Notes under the pieces: generated by a model
Told to the model about the DNA's origin: nothing
What the model saw: the letters and a program-made list of their open reading frames with translations, nothing else
Database searches by the model: none
NCBI GenBank assembly: GCA_964023275.1
Contig: OZ029927.1
Coordinates: 18,160,039 to 18,224,038 of the forward strand
Direction: 5' to 3'
DNA: 64,000 nt
Source of the DNA: Norana najaformis
Taxonomy: Eukaryota; Annelida; Clitellata; Crassiclitellata; Hormogastridae
In this document: positions 20,048 to 32,775 of the stretch, piece after piece
Position numbering within the stretch: position 1 is the stretch's first letter
How the letters are laid out: each line of letters begins with the position of its first letter
Translations under genes and position numbers: made by a program

Positions 20048-20200
20048 AGTCAGTCAGTCAACGATTTAGTATGTATGCATGTCTGTGTGTGTCTGTGTGT
20101 GTCTGTGTGTCTGCCTGCCTCCCTGAATGTCTGTCTGCCTGTTTGCCTGTCTGTGTCTGTCTGTGTCTGTATGTCTGTGTGTCTGTCTGTTTATTCATTT
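20048..20200. repeat. CAGT then TCTG/TGTC array
   Basis: Four CAGT units, then degenerate GTCTGTGT and CTGCCTG repeats. Confidence 0.9.
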
Positions 20201-20700
20201 TCTTTCAACTGTCAAACACGCAAAGCTTACGATCGCATGTCTATCTCACCAGCTGCAATTCAAATCGTATTTGCCAATGACCATATCAAATTATATACAG
20301 GTCCTCAACCATACACAAGCAAGCATACTTATATACACATGTAGAAGCATGTTACAACGACCCAAATAGGTTTCATTATCTATATATCTGCGCATTATTT
20401 TAGTGCAGAATTATCGACGCGATTCTCGCAATTCTTCCTCAGTAACAATCGACGAATCTACCGGCGCTCAACCGGCGGGACTTTAAAGAATTCTACACAT
20501 ATCGGTTGACCTCCCAAGCCGCGCATTGTTTCGGTCTATTTGATCGGCTTCGACATACATATAGGCCTAAAAGCTTTAGGCCAAATAGGCCGCAGTCGAG
20601 GCCTACACGCTTTTCCATTGCAACTGGAAGGAACAAAATCCGGGAAACGTAGAGGAACTGTGCGGCAATTTTTTCCACTGTCTTTGGTATAGTTATTAAG
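20201..20700. other. Gene-free stretch
   Basis: No gene recognised. A short inverted set of AGGCCTAAAAGCTTTAGGCC at about 20561-20580 is a 20-bp palindrome. Confidence 0.5.
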
Positions 20701-21105
20701 ACAAATGCATACATACATACATATATACATACATATATACATACATACATACATACATAACATAATGCATGCATACATGCATACATACATACATACATGC
20801 ATGCATACATAGATACATACATACATAACATAATACATACATGCATACATACATACATGCATGCATACATAGATACATGCATACATGCATGCATACAGAG
20901 ATACATACATACATACATAACATAATACATAATACATACATACATACATACATACATGCATGCATACATAGATACGTACATACATAACATAATACATGCA
21001 TGCATACATAGATACATGCATACATGCATACATACATACATACATGCATGCATACATAGATACATGCATACATGCATGCATACATAGATACATACATACA
21101 TGTCC
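20701..21105. repeat. ACAT array with higher-order unit
   Basis: ACAT repeats organised in a longer unit that includes ACATAACATAATACATGCAT and ATGCATACATAGATACATGC. The unit recurs about four times. Confidence 0.95.
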
Positions 21106-21358
21106 ATCATAACAGCACCCTGATACAACAGCATGAATGTAAATGTACACGTGTTGCCATAACGACAGTGTGGCCTCGACGCCCCTCATTTTCCTATGAA
21201 ATGATCGCGTGAGATTCTTCACCACCGCTGTCCGTTTGAAAGGATGTCACCATACAATGTTACAGCGCTTACTATACTCATGCAAAAAAACTCAACACAA
21301 TAGAGTAAAATACCATAGAGTACAATACAATTGAAGACAATAGGATGCAATACATACA
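21106..21358. other. Spacer
   Basis: Unrecognised. Contains a GTGAGATTCTTCACCACCGC then TTACAGCGCTTACT module like other retroelement tails. Confidence 0.5.
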
Positions 21359-21655
21359 GATAAACAAACATGCATACATACATACATACATACATACATA
21401 TACATACATATATACGTTCATACATATATACATACATACATGTCTACATATCCACATAACTACATATCTACATACCCACATATCTACCGACATAAATACA
21501 TATACATGCAGATATACATAAATGCAGGCATATATATGAGTACTTATATAAATACATACAAACATACAAACATACATACATAGATACATACATAGATACA
21601 TGAATTGCATAAATACATGCATAAATACATACATACATACATACATACATACACA
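21359..21655. repeat. ACAT/ATAC array
   Basis: Degenerate ACAT repeats. Confidence 0.94.
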
Positions 21656-22140
21656 CAGTAATTAGACGTTCCCAGCATATGGTAACCCACACGCAGTCTC
21701 ACACACAAAACAGTAATTCGTCCTGTCTTTGGTCAGATCTAATCAGAATATATTCGTGTTTCAGAAAACAGCTATATGTTTAATGATATATATATATATA
21801 ACATATATATATAATATATATACAGCCTCCTGAAAAAGTTCTCCTGATGGTGCTGCTGCTGCTGCTGCTGATTCAGGAGGCGAGGATGGAGTTACACGCA
21901 CCGACAGAGAGATTAGATGCAATAAAATTATATGAAGCCCCAAGTAATTGGTCATCTAAACTCTACGACCTTTCTGCGCTGATTCTTGTAATATATATAT
22001 ATGTATACACACACTATGGCCTATGTATATGCATCCTGTTATAATAGATATATATATGTATATATCATAGCGCCATTGTGAGGTTCTTTATCACCCTTGT
22101 GAGATTCTTTGAAATCGCTACACAGATGACCACAAACAAC
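21656..22140. other. Gene-free stretch with AT runs
   Basis: AT repeats at 21785-21825 and a short CTG run at 21850. No gene recognised. Confidence 0.5.
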
Positions 22141-22510
22141 CAGGTTTATACATACATACTTACCTACCTACCTACATACATACATACATACATACATACA
22201 TGCAATCATAAATACATACATCCATACATGCAAACATACATACATACATACATACAATCATAAATACATACATCCATACATGCAAACACACATACATACA
22301 TACATATTATACATACATATATACATGCATATATAGATACATACATACATGCATATATGCTTACACACATACATACGTATATACATACACAAATACATAC
22401 ATATATACTTACATACATACATATAATACATACACAAATACATACATATATACATACATACATACATATAATACATACACAAATACATACATATATACAT
22501 ACATGCATAT
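22141..22510. repeat. CATA array with higher-order units
   Basis: CATA repeats with ATAATACATACACAAATACA repeated three times at roughly 50-bp spacing. Confidence 0.95.
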
Positions 22511-22589
22511 GTTTAGGCCATAAGATATGCCCATCTCATACTCTTTTATAAAGGCAGCCGTTACATAGGCCTACATAGGCCTATATATT

Positions 22590-22790
22590 GTTTTTGAATG
22601 CAGACCAATTTGCGTGTCCCACCTAACCAATTAATTAGGCAAGGTTGGGAAGAACTGAAACGAGTTTTAAGCGTCGTCTTGATTGTCATCGAAGAACAGG
22701 CAAAACGCCCTGAACTGGGCAGTGAGTTCCAAAGACTCGGACTAGCCACTAAACTAAGTTGTTTGATTGTAGTTCTTAGTAAATGGAGCA
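22590..22790 (-). pseudogene. Non-LTR retrotransposon RT C-terminal fragment
   Basis: The minus-strand frame contains SPSLWNSLPSSGR, then IKTTLKTRFSS, the closing motif of CR1/L2-type reverse transcriptases (WNSLP ... FK..LKT.LF). The fragment ends at an AAT array on its right, so most of the element is missing. Confidence 0.72.
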
Positions 22791-22829
22791 GCAATAATAA
22801 TAATAATAGTAATAATAATAATAATAATG

Positions 22830-22880
<51 letters not shown>

Positions 22881-22935
22881 GTAATAATAATAACAATAAT
22901 AATAACAACAATAATAATAATAATAACAATAGGCT
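22791..22935. repeat. AAT trinucleotide array
   Basis: AAT repeats with AGT and AAC interruptions. Confidence 0.97.
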
Positions 22936-23059
22936 CTGCGAATGCTAACCATGGACAGACTCGATATTTTGCTGAATATTCGTTTACTTCACTGCGATGT
23001 TATTATTTACCTACAGCCTGTTTGTATTGTTGAAATCGTGAAATAAAGAAATGTATTAT

Positions 23060-23265
23060 TAAAAAAATAATAGTAATCATAATCATAATAATTATAGTCA
23101 TCATCATCATCAACAACAACAACAATAATAATAATTATTATTATAATAATAATAATCGTCGTAGTCGATGCCCTATAATAATAATATAATCATAATAACA
23201 GTAATAATAATTATCATCATCATCATTGTTATCATCATCATAGTCATCATCATCATCATGTAAGC
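23060..23265. repeat. AAT/ATC trinucleotide tracts
   Basis: Alternating AAT, ATT, ATC and AAC repeats. Confidence 0.92.
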
Positions 23266-23627
23266 TAACAGTGAAGTGATTCATACAGCGCATGCAGGGA
23301 AAATTCGGTCATTCGTCGGCCTAACTTCATGTACACACTCTGGTTTTTATGAGTGCAATCGTTCTTAGCCGCATGTTCTTCGTGGCCGCTATTAATCACC
23401 GGCTTCGTGCAGGTTAACTAGAGGTCATGGAAATAGAGCTTTCCGGTTTTACTGAGACCGCTATTTTCATCTGATCCCAAGAAATGCAAGCCATGTAAAC
23501 AAAAGTATGAGCATATCAGCTCATATATATGTGAGTATATAAACACACGTCTACATCTATACAGAACTGAACACAGTTAGCATCACATATATACTAAACA
23601 TATCGTTAGTTGTTATATATATATATG

Positions 23628-23658
<31 letters not shown>

Positions 23659-24219
23659 GTGTGTGTGAGGTGTCATCTGTTCTACATGGAAGAATTTTTC
23701 TGATGTTCTTGTCTTTATTTTTCATTCATTGCCTTTGTATTAATCGATGTTATCATCAGAACACAGCTGAAGCTGTTGCAGCAAGTAACTGCTGCTGATG
23801 CTGCTGATGCTGCTGAAGCCGATGCATCATTCCAGATTTAGCATCTCCTTAGTTGTCACTGCAAACAATTGACAAAGGTACTTTTATGAGATAACTGGCT
23901 CCTTTTGCGTGTCACTCTCCCTATCCCCTTGTCTGTCTTCATTTATATGTTAATATATGCATGTGTCTGTACATATGTATGCATGTATGTATGAACGTGT
24001 ATCTAGATGTGTGTGTATATATATGAATGAATGCATATGTGCATGTGTGTGTGTTTACGTAGATATGTATGCAAGCTATGGAAGTTTGTATAGATGTATG
24101 TATATACATGTATGTAAGCTTATGTAAGTATATGCACATGTGTATGTATGTATACGTATGTGTGTATGTTAAACGCAGCATTTGGAGATACAAAAAGAAG
24201 TCATTATGAAGATATCATC
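23266..24219. other. Gene-free stretch with small repeats
   Basis: AT and GT runs at 23615-23668, a CTGATG run at 23790-23820, and degenerate ATGT repeats at 23940-24175. No gene recognised. Confidence 0.55.
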
Positions 24220-24945
24220 GTATGCTCTCTCGCTCTCTCTCTCTCTCTTTCTCTATATATCTCTATCTCTCTCTCTCTCGCTCCCTCTCTTTCTCTCTCT
24301 CTCGATCTCTCTCTCGCTCTCTTTCTGGCTGTCTCTCTCTCGCGCTCTCTCTTTCTCTTTCTGTATATATTTCTATTTCTATCTCTCTCGCTCTCTTTCT
24401 TGCTGTCTCTCTCTTTTTCTCTCTTTCTCTCTCTTTCTCTCTCTTTCTCTATATATCTCTCTTTCTCTCTCTCGCTCCCTCTCTTTTTCTCTCTCTCCCG
24501 CTCTCTCTCTCGATCTCTTTCTGGCTGTCTCTCGCGCTCTCTCTCTCTCTCTTTCTCTTTCTGTATATAATTTTATCTCTATCTCTCTTTCTCTCTCCCT
24601 CTCCCTCTATCTCTCTCTCTCTCTCTTTCTCTTTCTGTATATAATTTTATCTCTATCTCTCTTTCTCTCTCCCTCTCCCTCTATCTCTATCCCTCTCTCG
24701 CTCTCGCTCTCTTGCTGTCTCTCTTTCTCTCTCGCTCTCTCTCTCTTTCTCTGTATATATCTCTATCTCTCTTTTTCTCTCTCGCTCCCTCTCTTTCTCT
24801 CTCTCTCTCTATCTCTCTCTCTCTCTCGCTCTCTTTCTGGCTGTCTCTGTCTCTCGCTCTCTCTTTCTCTTTCTGTATATATTTCTATCTCTATCTCTAT
24901 CCCTCTCTCGCTCTCTCGCTCTCTCGCTCTCTCTCTCTCTGTCAT
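24220..24945. repeat. CT-rich array with higher-order period
   Basis: TCTC-dominated tract in which CTTTCTCTTTCTGTATATAT and CTTTCTGGCTGTCTCTCTC recur about every 120-180 bp. It is therefore a decayed long-unit tandem repeat and not plain slippage. A 310-codon Ser/Leu frame through it is an artefact. Confidence 0.95.
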
Positions 24946-26146
24946 AATCTTATACATCAAACAGATGAAACCGCATGAAACTTCAGCTTTTATCAAAATA
25001 ATGTCCATTTATTTAGACATGAATTTCAGATTAAGACTTTGTTTGTCGGGATATAAATCTATAAAAGTCCAAAATACAGTCTTAAAACCTGAGATTTGTG
25101 GCTTGTCGACATAATATATCTGGCAATAAACCACGGTTTCTGTGACAAACATCCATTAGACATACGGCTAATCGTCATGAAAGCCCGTGTATTCGTGTTT
25201 GCGGGTGCACGTCAGCAGAAACCCTCTGGAGCATCATTCGAACTGTCTTTGTAGACCCTACTGTCGTGCGGTGCGTGTCGCAAATGCTTGGCGTTATATA
25301 AATGTTTGGTTATATTACATTATGGTCTCCACGTCTTAAATGCTTAGTCTTTGTCCACAAACGCGTGTAATGCATTACGAAATTTACTTGGCGCCAGTAG
25401 CTAAACACATACGTCGGTCTATGTACATGTGGGCTAATGTACAAAAGCTCTTTGTACATGCTCATGTAGATTAAGGCCGACAGCTTCGCAAGTCTGTTGC
25501 TTCTTTGGAAACTGAGTATTGTTATAAATCGGCGCCTTCCACCAGGAAAACCGGTTAATGAAACGTACATCTGACAACATCCCTCAGAGGCGAAAACATA
25601 CGGTGCCCTTGTGTGCCAACGATATACGGTGGCCCCTAGGTGCCACCCGAGAACAAAAACTTGACAACTGTTATAAGTCGACCGCACATGCTACGTACTA
25701 TCATGGGAAATTGTTTCGTGGCAACAACTCTCGCACGTGTAATGAAGACCAAGCTTCTGTGATCTGTAATCATATGTTGACTTTTTATTTTAGGACAAGC
25801 AGAAGATGAGACAACTTAGTCGAGATGAGGGATTGACTGATAAAAAGGAAAGTTTTGTCTTTGAACAGTTTTGTCAGATTTGTCAAGACGGTTAATCTGG
25901 TGACAGCCTACGATCAGTACGTATCTCTTGAAGTGGGGATATAGAAATTTGCGATTACGATTACGATTACAATTACAATGTATGCATTGTAATATTGTAA
26001 TATTGGAATGTTCGAGATTAAGAGGATGGGCTAGAAAGTAGCGAACCAGTAAAGTTAGGTAGAGGAAAGAAAGAGGCAATTCGCTGTCAGTGGGCTTGAC
26101 GACACTATGTGTTAAAAAATTCCGTTAGGGTACAAGAAAGAAAATA
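24946..26146. other. Gene-free stretch with retroelement tail
   Basis: No gene recognised. GGATATAGAAATTTGCGATT followed by ACGATTACGATTACAATTAC at 25938-25978 is the family C/LINE hexamer tail. Confidence 0.5.
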
Positions 26147-26294
26147 CAGTCAGTCAGTCAGTCAGTCAGTCAGTCAGTCAGTCAGTCAGTCAGTCAGTCA
26201 GTCAGTCAGTCAGTCAGTCAGTCAGTCAGTCAGTCAGTCAGTCAGTCAGTCAGTCAGTCAGTCAGTCAGTCAGTCAGTCAGTCAGTCAGTCAGT
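26147..26294. repeat. Perfect CAGT array, 37 units
   Basis: 148 bp of uninterrupted CAGT. It runs directly into an ATGT array. Confidence 0.99.
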
Positions 26295-26525
26295 ATGTAT
26301 GCATGCATGTATGTATGTATGTATGTTGTATATATGTATGTATGTATGCATGCATGTATGCATGTATGTATGTATGTATGAAGGTATGTATGTATGTATG
26401 TATGTATGTATTATGTATGTATGTTGTATATATGTATGTACGAACGTATGTATGTATGTATCTATGTATGCATGCATGTATGTATGTATATATGTATGTA
26501 TGCATGTATGTATGCATTTATCTAA
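26295..26525. repeat. ATGT array
   Basis: ATGT repeats with GCATGC and TTGTATAT variants. Confidence 0.95.
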
Positions 26526-27120
26526 ATAACTATACAGCTCCTTTTTGAAAGCTCTCAAATGCACGACGGTTCCATACTTGGTATATGATCTGCAGCTGTT
26601 CCAGTTTTCAACCATACTTGCCAGTACATATAGAGCACAAAAAATTGCTGATACTACTGTGCATATGTATATCTGCAAAAATATGTGTATAGGTTGAGTG
26701 CCTTGTGGCAGCTAAATCCTACGCCGCATTTGTCAGAGATCCCGTCTTGCTAAAGCAGAAGATACATTTAACGAAGGGACCTAGAGTGGACCTTCTTAGA
26801 TGCGGTCAGTGACGGCGAAGGTATGGACACTCTGTCCAGTTTCCAGGAAATTTCAGCTGACGCGGAAATAAATCGATGGCCAAATGCTAGGAACACCGAT
26901 CAACTGCAAGTAGCTTGGCCCAAGACAACCGCTATATAAATTTCTAGATATATTAGCAGGTTGCTGAAGAAGTGTCATCTTTGAAAGGCGATGCATTCAA
27001 AATTCCTTTTACACAGGCTTGCGCTCATATTTGGCTCATATACATACACGCTCCGGAATGTGTGTGTGTATGTTTTTAATGTTTATGTATGTATGTATTT
27101 GCTCATATATGTATGAATGT
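26526..27120. other. Gene-free stretch
   Basis: Begins with a retroelement-tail module (CTCCTTTTTGAAAGCTCTCA, about 26537). The rest is unrecognised. Confidence 0.5.
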
Positions 27121-27440
27121 ATGTGATTATAATTTCTGCATATGTTAAGCGCCTACTGGCTAAGCATCAATCGATGGTGTGAATATATATGTGTATGTAT
27201 GTATGTATGTACGTACGAGTATGTGTATATGTATTATCTGTATGTATGTATGCATATGTGTATGTGATTATAATTTCTGCATTTATTAAGCGCCACTATA
27301 TACTTGCTAAGGATCAATCGATGGTGTGAATATGTGTGTATGTGTATGTATATATGTATGTATGTAATGTATTACCCATCGATTGACACTTCGCGTGATA
27401 TGATAGCAGCGCTATAGAAATTCAGAGATTAGATTAGATT
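27121..27440. repeat. Duplicated SINE-A tail within ATGT repeats
   Basis: TGATTATAATTTCTGCAT followed by TTAAGCGCC and ATCAATCGATGGTGTGAAT occurs at 27123-27185 and again at 27265-27330, each followed by ATGT repeats. A third module AGCGCTATAGAAATTCAGAG plus ATTAG repeats ends the block at 27408-27440. Confidence 0.75.
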
Positions 27441-28217
27441 TGTCGATGATCTTCTCATTAAGCGACTACTCTTTGACATGTTTCGTGACCGATGCTTTCC
27501 AGCAAACGTTTACGGGCGCCAAAGAAGTCATCGAAACGCAACAGCGAAACACAGAATCGCTTCAGAAACCACAGATTGTGTGCGTGCTTGCGTGTGTTGC
27601 CGGTACTAGGTTCAACTGCTCATTTTATGTTCGGAACAGTAGGTTACTGCGGAAATATTGATACGTTGTTTTCGTTGCAGGCAATAGCGCGATGTATGTA
27701 GTAAGCCATAAGTCTGTCTGTCTGTCCATCTGTATGTTGCTCGCAGAGTCAAGGCATCGGCTTTATATGCACACACAAGAAAAACAGCTCTGAAGGATGT
27801 GCTACAAAAAAGATTCGCTGCGCAATTAACTGTAAGGATTTATTAGTGTAGCCTATCATTAGCTCATTCATAATTATTCATGTGTCTCTAGTCATGTACA
27901 TCTTTGGTGTATATACACACATATATATTTATACATACATGTATATGCGCTAAGGTCCATGTATATATGCATTTCAGTGTATATACATAAGAAAATATCC
28001 TGTATCAGCAGAGCAGTAGTGATAAAAGAGAAATTAGCGTGTAAACGTCGAGTTCTTCGCTACTGCGCCGATGCATTTTGACACAAAGACGTCGTAAAAG
28101 TGATATATCTCGATATGCCTCGCAAGCAGCACTTGTGTGCAAACATTCGTGCACACAGTCTTAATAAAATGGTGGTCGCCTGCCCTAGCAGAACTCAGTG
28201 ATAATGACGAATACTAT
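27441..28217. other. Gene-free stretch
   Basis: Two overlapping frames of about 70 codons (27440-27701) show no known domain. Nothing else is recognised. Confidence 0.5.
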
Positions 28218-28769
<552 letters not shown>

Positions 28770-29865
28770 ATTGTAATTGTAATTGTAATCTGACATTTAT
28801 AAAGCGCCACTTCAAGAATAGACTCATCAGAAGCGCTCCCGACCCGAACCAGTGAGACCACTGGCAAATAATACAGACTTCAGGCGCTTGCGAAACTGCG
28901 GAAGAGACAAACTGAGGAATACTAGCCGGAGCTCTCGGGAAAGGCGATTCCAGCTATTGGGTCCAACATAGGCAAAGCTTCTAGACTGCGCTGTAGCAGT
29001 GCGCATACGAGGGACAGTCAGAAGTCCAAGGGAGGCCGACCGGAGAGTGCTACGGCCTGGAACCAAGGAGACCGAAATGCAGAAGTCCTTAAGATATGAT
29101 GGAGCAGAGCCAACGAGACAATTACGCATAAGCGTTAGGATCTTGAACTGGATACGCTGCTGAATGGGAAGCCAGTGTAGAGTGTCCCGCATAAAGGAAG
29201 TTATATGGCCATACCTGGGACGCCTCCAATAAGACGGGCAGAAGCATTGAGAACAGATTGAAGCTTGGAAATATTGGCAAGTGAGAGTCCAGCAAAGATA
29301 GCGTTACCAAAGTCCACCCTGGTGCAGATAAGGGCATGAATTAGAGTAGTAACGGCATGAAAGGAGAGGGAGCGGCGGATGGTACGAAGCTGACGAAGGT
29401 GGTAGAAGCATGAGCGGGAGGACATTGGTAACATGATCGGTCAAGGAGAGTTCCCGGTCCAGAACAACCCCAAGATCACGGACTTTGGAACAGAATTGAA
29501 TGTCCGGAAACCTCTGGCGTAAGGATGATGAATCTATCTTTGCCAGCTGAGCACGACCACCAAGCCAGATGAACTGGGTCTTAGCAGAGTTTTAGTCGGA
29601 GGCGATTGGAGGACATCCAGAGACCAAGGGCAGATGTTGCGTCAAGAATACTCTCAACCAGAGAGGAAGCCGCTTCCGCTGGGCCATGAACGAAGGCCTG
29701 AGTGTCGTCTGCATACTGATGGACAGCAACACCCATGGGAAGGAGAACCCGTGCCAGGTCGGCAGTGTACAGAATGTAGAGGAGAGGGGCCAGAACAGAA
29801 CCCTGAGGAAGGCCAAAAGGTATAAGGGACCAGGCGGAACGTGTAGGCCCAAAGATAACAGTAGT
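28770..29865 (-). mobile_element. 5'-truncated CR1/L2-type non-LTR retrotransposon
   Basis: Minus-strand reverse transcriptase remnant in several frames. At its upstream end is GLPQGSVLAPLLYILYTADL, then HQYADDTQ (the YADD catalytic motif, about 29705-29695), then LGLWMSSNRLRLK. Next come VTTLIHALICTRVDFGNAIF and AGLSLANISKLQSVLNASAR, and LHWLPIQQRIQFKILTLM with PNSWNRLSRELR at 29180-28890. It stops near 28830, and the 3' tail is GGCGCTTTATAAATGTCAG plus ATTACA hexamers. The frame changes between the motifs show frameshifts. The 5' end stops at an AGT array. Confidence 0.88.
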
Positions 29866-29876
29866 AGTAGTAGTAT

Positions 29877-29932
<56 letters not shown>

Positions 29933-30000
29933 TTGGTAGTAGTAGTAGTAGCAGCAGCAGTAGTAGTAGTAAATGTAATAATAATAATAATAACAACAAC
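29866..30000. repeat. AGT then AAT trinucleotide array
   Basis: About 30 AGT units with AGC and ATT variants, then AAT and AAC. Confidence 0.97.
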
Positions 30001-30067
30001 AAATAACATTTTAAAGATTTAAGTTTTATTTGCGCTTTAATTTCGCCGTTCCACTTTTCAGATTTAG

Positions 30068-30243
30068 CCGAAGTTGTTCCGAAGCCGTGACAGAGTGGAT
30101 AAGTCCGTCAGGTGCGAACTGTGTGACATGGTTTTGAACTCTGAACAGCAAGCTAAGCAGCACGACAACGGAAAGCATCACCTGCGGCGGATGCGGAAGC
30201 TGAAGCTGAACTCATCAGCATCTGAAGAAAAATGCTCAGCGGG
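30068..30243 (+). CDS. Probable exon of a U1-like (zf-met) zinc-finger gene
   Basis: The frame encodes CELCDMVLNSEQQAKQHDNG then KHHLRRM, a C-x2-C-x12-H-x5-H finger with the NSEQQA and RR features of zf-met fingers in dsRNA/RNA-binding proteins (ZNF385/ZMAT type). TTCCACTTTTCAGATTTAG just before 30068 provides a 3' splice site; an in-frame TAG there means coding must begin after it. GCGG followed by GTCTCA near 30241-30243 is a weak but phase-compatible donor for the exon at 30817. No initiator ATG is visible, so this is an internal exon. Confidence 0.6.
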
Positions 30244-30284
30244 TCTCACGCAATTTCATCCATAGTTTCACTGCTTTTCTCTAT

Positions 30285-30560
30285 GTATGTACGTAAGTTC
30301 ATATGTATGTATGCTTGTATCTATGTGTGTATGTATGTATGTATGTGTGCATGTATGTATGTATGTATGTATGTATGGATGTATGTATGTATGTATGTAT
30401 GCATGTATGTATGTATGTATGTATGTATGTATGTATGTATGCATACATGTATGTATGTATGCATGCATGTATGTATGTATGTATGTATGCTTGGTTGTAT
30501 GTAGGTATGCATATGTATGTGCATGCAAGTACGTATGTATGCATGTTTGCATGTATGTAT
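30285..30560. repeat. ATGT array in putative intron
   Basis: ATGT repeats with GCATGC variants, between the two putative zinc-finger-gene exons. Confidence 0.95.
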
Positions 30561-30816
30561 TTGGCAGCTTATAAGTACCTCACAAAAGCGCTTCATGCTT
30601 GCAAGAGCGAGGAGCTTCTTCACAGAGGCATAATTGTTGAGGCATAATTGTTGGTTGTAACGAGAGGCCCTTTTGCTATATTGTCCAAGAGACTCCGTTT
30701 TTGAATTACTGATACAGACACTATTTTGGTATTGTTCATACAGGCACTGCTCTTGCCAGAGGCGTGTTATAAGTAGCGGATACTTTTCATTACACGCATG
30801 GAGATGTGTTAATTTC

Positions 30817-31396
30817 AGATCTGACGAACAGCTGTTGTAAAACGGACTCACATGTAAAGAAGACACGGACGAAGAAACGCCACGACCAGCGGAATGACGA
30901 ATCCACAGCAGGTGGAGATCCTGCTGTAGATGAAGAAACATCGCCGAACGCTGAAGACACCGCGAAGTCTCAAAGACCTGCAGACGAAACAGACGCATCG
31001 AATCCGGCACGATTAAAAAGCAATGGAACGGTGACAGTAGAAGTTGAATACGTTGATTCAGCAGGCGATAGAACGAATGCAGTGGAACTAGGGAAGCTGG
31101 GTAATGCTGACTCAGCAGAAGAACTTGAATTAGCGTCGGATGAGTTCCTGCACTCAAGCCATCAGTCTAACTATCAATCCTTTTCAATTAATTCTTTTTC
31201 CAGTTCTTCAACTGCGCTCTTGTTCAGAGTTCTTGTCAGTCGTTTACTTGTTGGAGTTCTTCGTGCGGCGAACGCTATCTTAATCGGTACTCTTTGCTAC
31301 AGAACTCCACGTTATCTATACCTAGCGCTTCTTGTTGTAGTTCTCCACTTTTTCACGGTGTTCTTAGTCAAAGTTCTTCACCCTCCAGTTACTTGA
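30817..31396 (+). CDS. Probable downstream (perhaps last) exon of the zinc-finger gene
   Basis: GTGTTAATTTCAG at 30806-30818 is a good 3' splice site. The following frame gives a basic patch (HVKKTRTKKRHDQ) and then an acidic, Ser/Thr-rich stretch (GDPAVDEETSPNAEDTAKSQ), a plausible disordered region. Joined in phase 1 to the exon at 30068-30243 the frame stays open. From about 31160 the composition turns hydrophobic and unlike a real protein, so the true end or a donor may lie earlier. Confidence is limited to the first ~110 codons. Confidence 0.45.
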
Positions 31397-32639
31397 CGTC
31401 TTCCGTTTCGTTCAGTTTCAAAATGGCCACACGTTACTCCATGACCTCATCGCGGGACAGGGTTGTTCTTCCAATGTCTGCCACTTCCTTTGTTCCTGGT
31501 TCTTTACGACCTCGGCCTTGAACTCTGACATTGCCTCATATTTCTTCTTCAATCTTTCACTTCTGCGTTAGGTTTGTGGTGCTGTTTTTGGATTGAAGCC
31601 AGTGAATTGCTCCTTTATAACTACAGTAGGATGCTCTCTTGACAGTAGACTCCAGCGTGGTTACGAAGAAATTGCATGATCATAAAATACAGTGTAATTT
31701 AAAATCAGATAAAGTAATTAAAATAAATTAATGGCTCTTTGTTACATGCCTCCATTAGTTCTCAAATAGACATTAGTCCTGAAAGAGACATAAGGCCTCA
31801 GATGCGTGGCCATAAGGTTGAAATATCTTCGAGCAACTGCGACAATAGCAATCTAACAACCAGGAAACACTTACGGTTTGATCGATTTCACATCGAGCAT
31901 GGCCTGAAAGAGTGGCTTTTCATCTTGCACTCAAGTAACTGTCTGCTTGTAGGATACAATGACTGCTTTCAGAAAATGCATTGCTCAAATGTTCTGCCAA
32001 CATTAGTTTCTATTGTGACTGATGAGCCAGTACAAGAAGCATTTGGCTGGACAGATTTTTAATCGATTTGTCTGTTTTTGATATTAGTGAGTGCATGATC
32101 TTTATACATGATTTTATGGCGCTATATAAGTTAACCTACATTTCCAGCCTTAATTCGTCCTCGTATTGTTTTCATCACTCGTATTCAGAGAAACTTTGGA
32201 TGAAGTTTCAACTTCATAGTTGAAGTTTCAACTTCGGTTGAAGTTTCAGACTGTTCAACTGTGCGTAGTCTAAGTAAACGGGTTGGAAAGAGCTCGCTAG
32301 CGTTTCCCAGTTTCCCAGAGCCACCAACAGAATTGAACCCAATTCACGAAGTCTTGTTTCTTGGGTAGTCAGTGCTTTTATGAAACGCTTCGGGAATGTT
32401 TGATGCAATTTATTACAGATCTTGCAGAAGCCGACCTCACATGGTGAAGTTCTCGTAATGTAAGCGGGTTTACATTTAGCGCTTACTTATGAAGTTAGAT
32501 AGTAGGAAAAGAATTGAGATAGAAGAAATAGAAGTGAGATAATAGGATTATAAATGAGGTAGTAGGAAGAGCAAGAATAGGAGTGAGAAAGTATAAATAA
32601 ATGTCAGATAGATTCTATTGGAAATAAAGTGAGATAGTA
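31397..32639. other. Gene-free stretch
   Basis: A 107-codon plus frame (31739-32062) has no recognisable domain. GTTGAAGTTTCAACTTC repeats at 32197-32245 form a small inverted/direct repeat cluster. GGCGCTATATAAGTT at about 32118 is another retroelement-tail motif. Confidence 0.5.
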
Positions 32640-32775
32640 TTATTATTACTCATTCTGCCATTCACTAATTCACTGTCTCACTCACTCTATTTCTCACTCA
32701 CTCACTCTCTCTCTCTCTCTGTCTCATTTACTTACTTACTCGCTCAATCATTCAATTACTCACCTACTCACTTAA
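32640..32775. repeat. CTCA/CTCT low-complexity tract
   Basis: Degenerate CACTCACTCT and TTACTTACT repeats. Confidence 0.85.

Noticed and set aside
24182-25114. 310-codon Ser/Leu-rich frame
   Set aside because: Translation of a CT-rich tract; the non-repeat tail has no recognisable domain.
26147-26294. CRISPR-like array
   Set aside because: Repeats are contiguous 4-bp units with no spacers, in a eukaryotic genome; it is a microsatellite.
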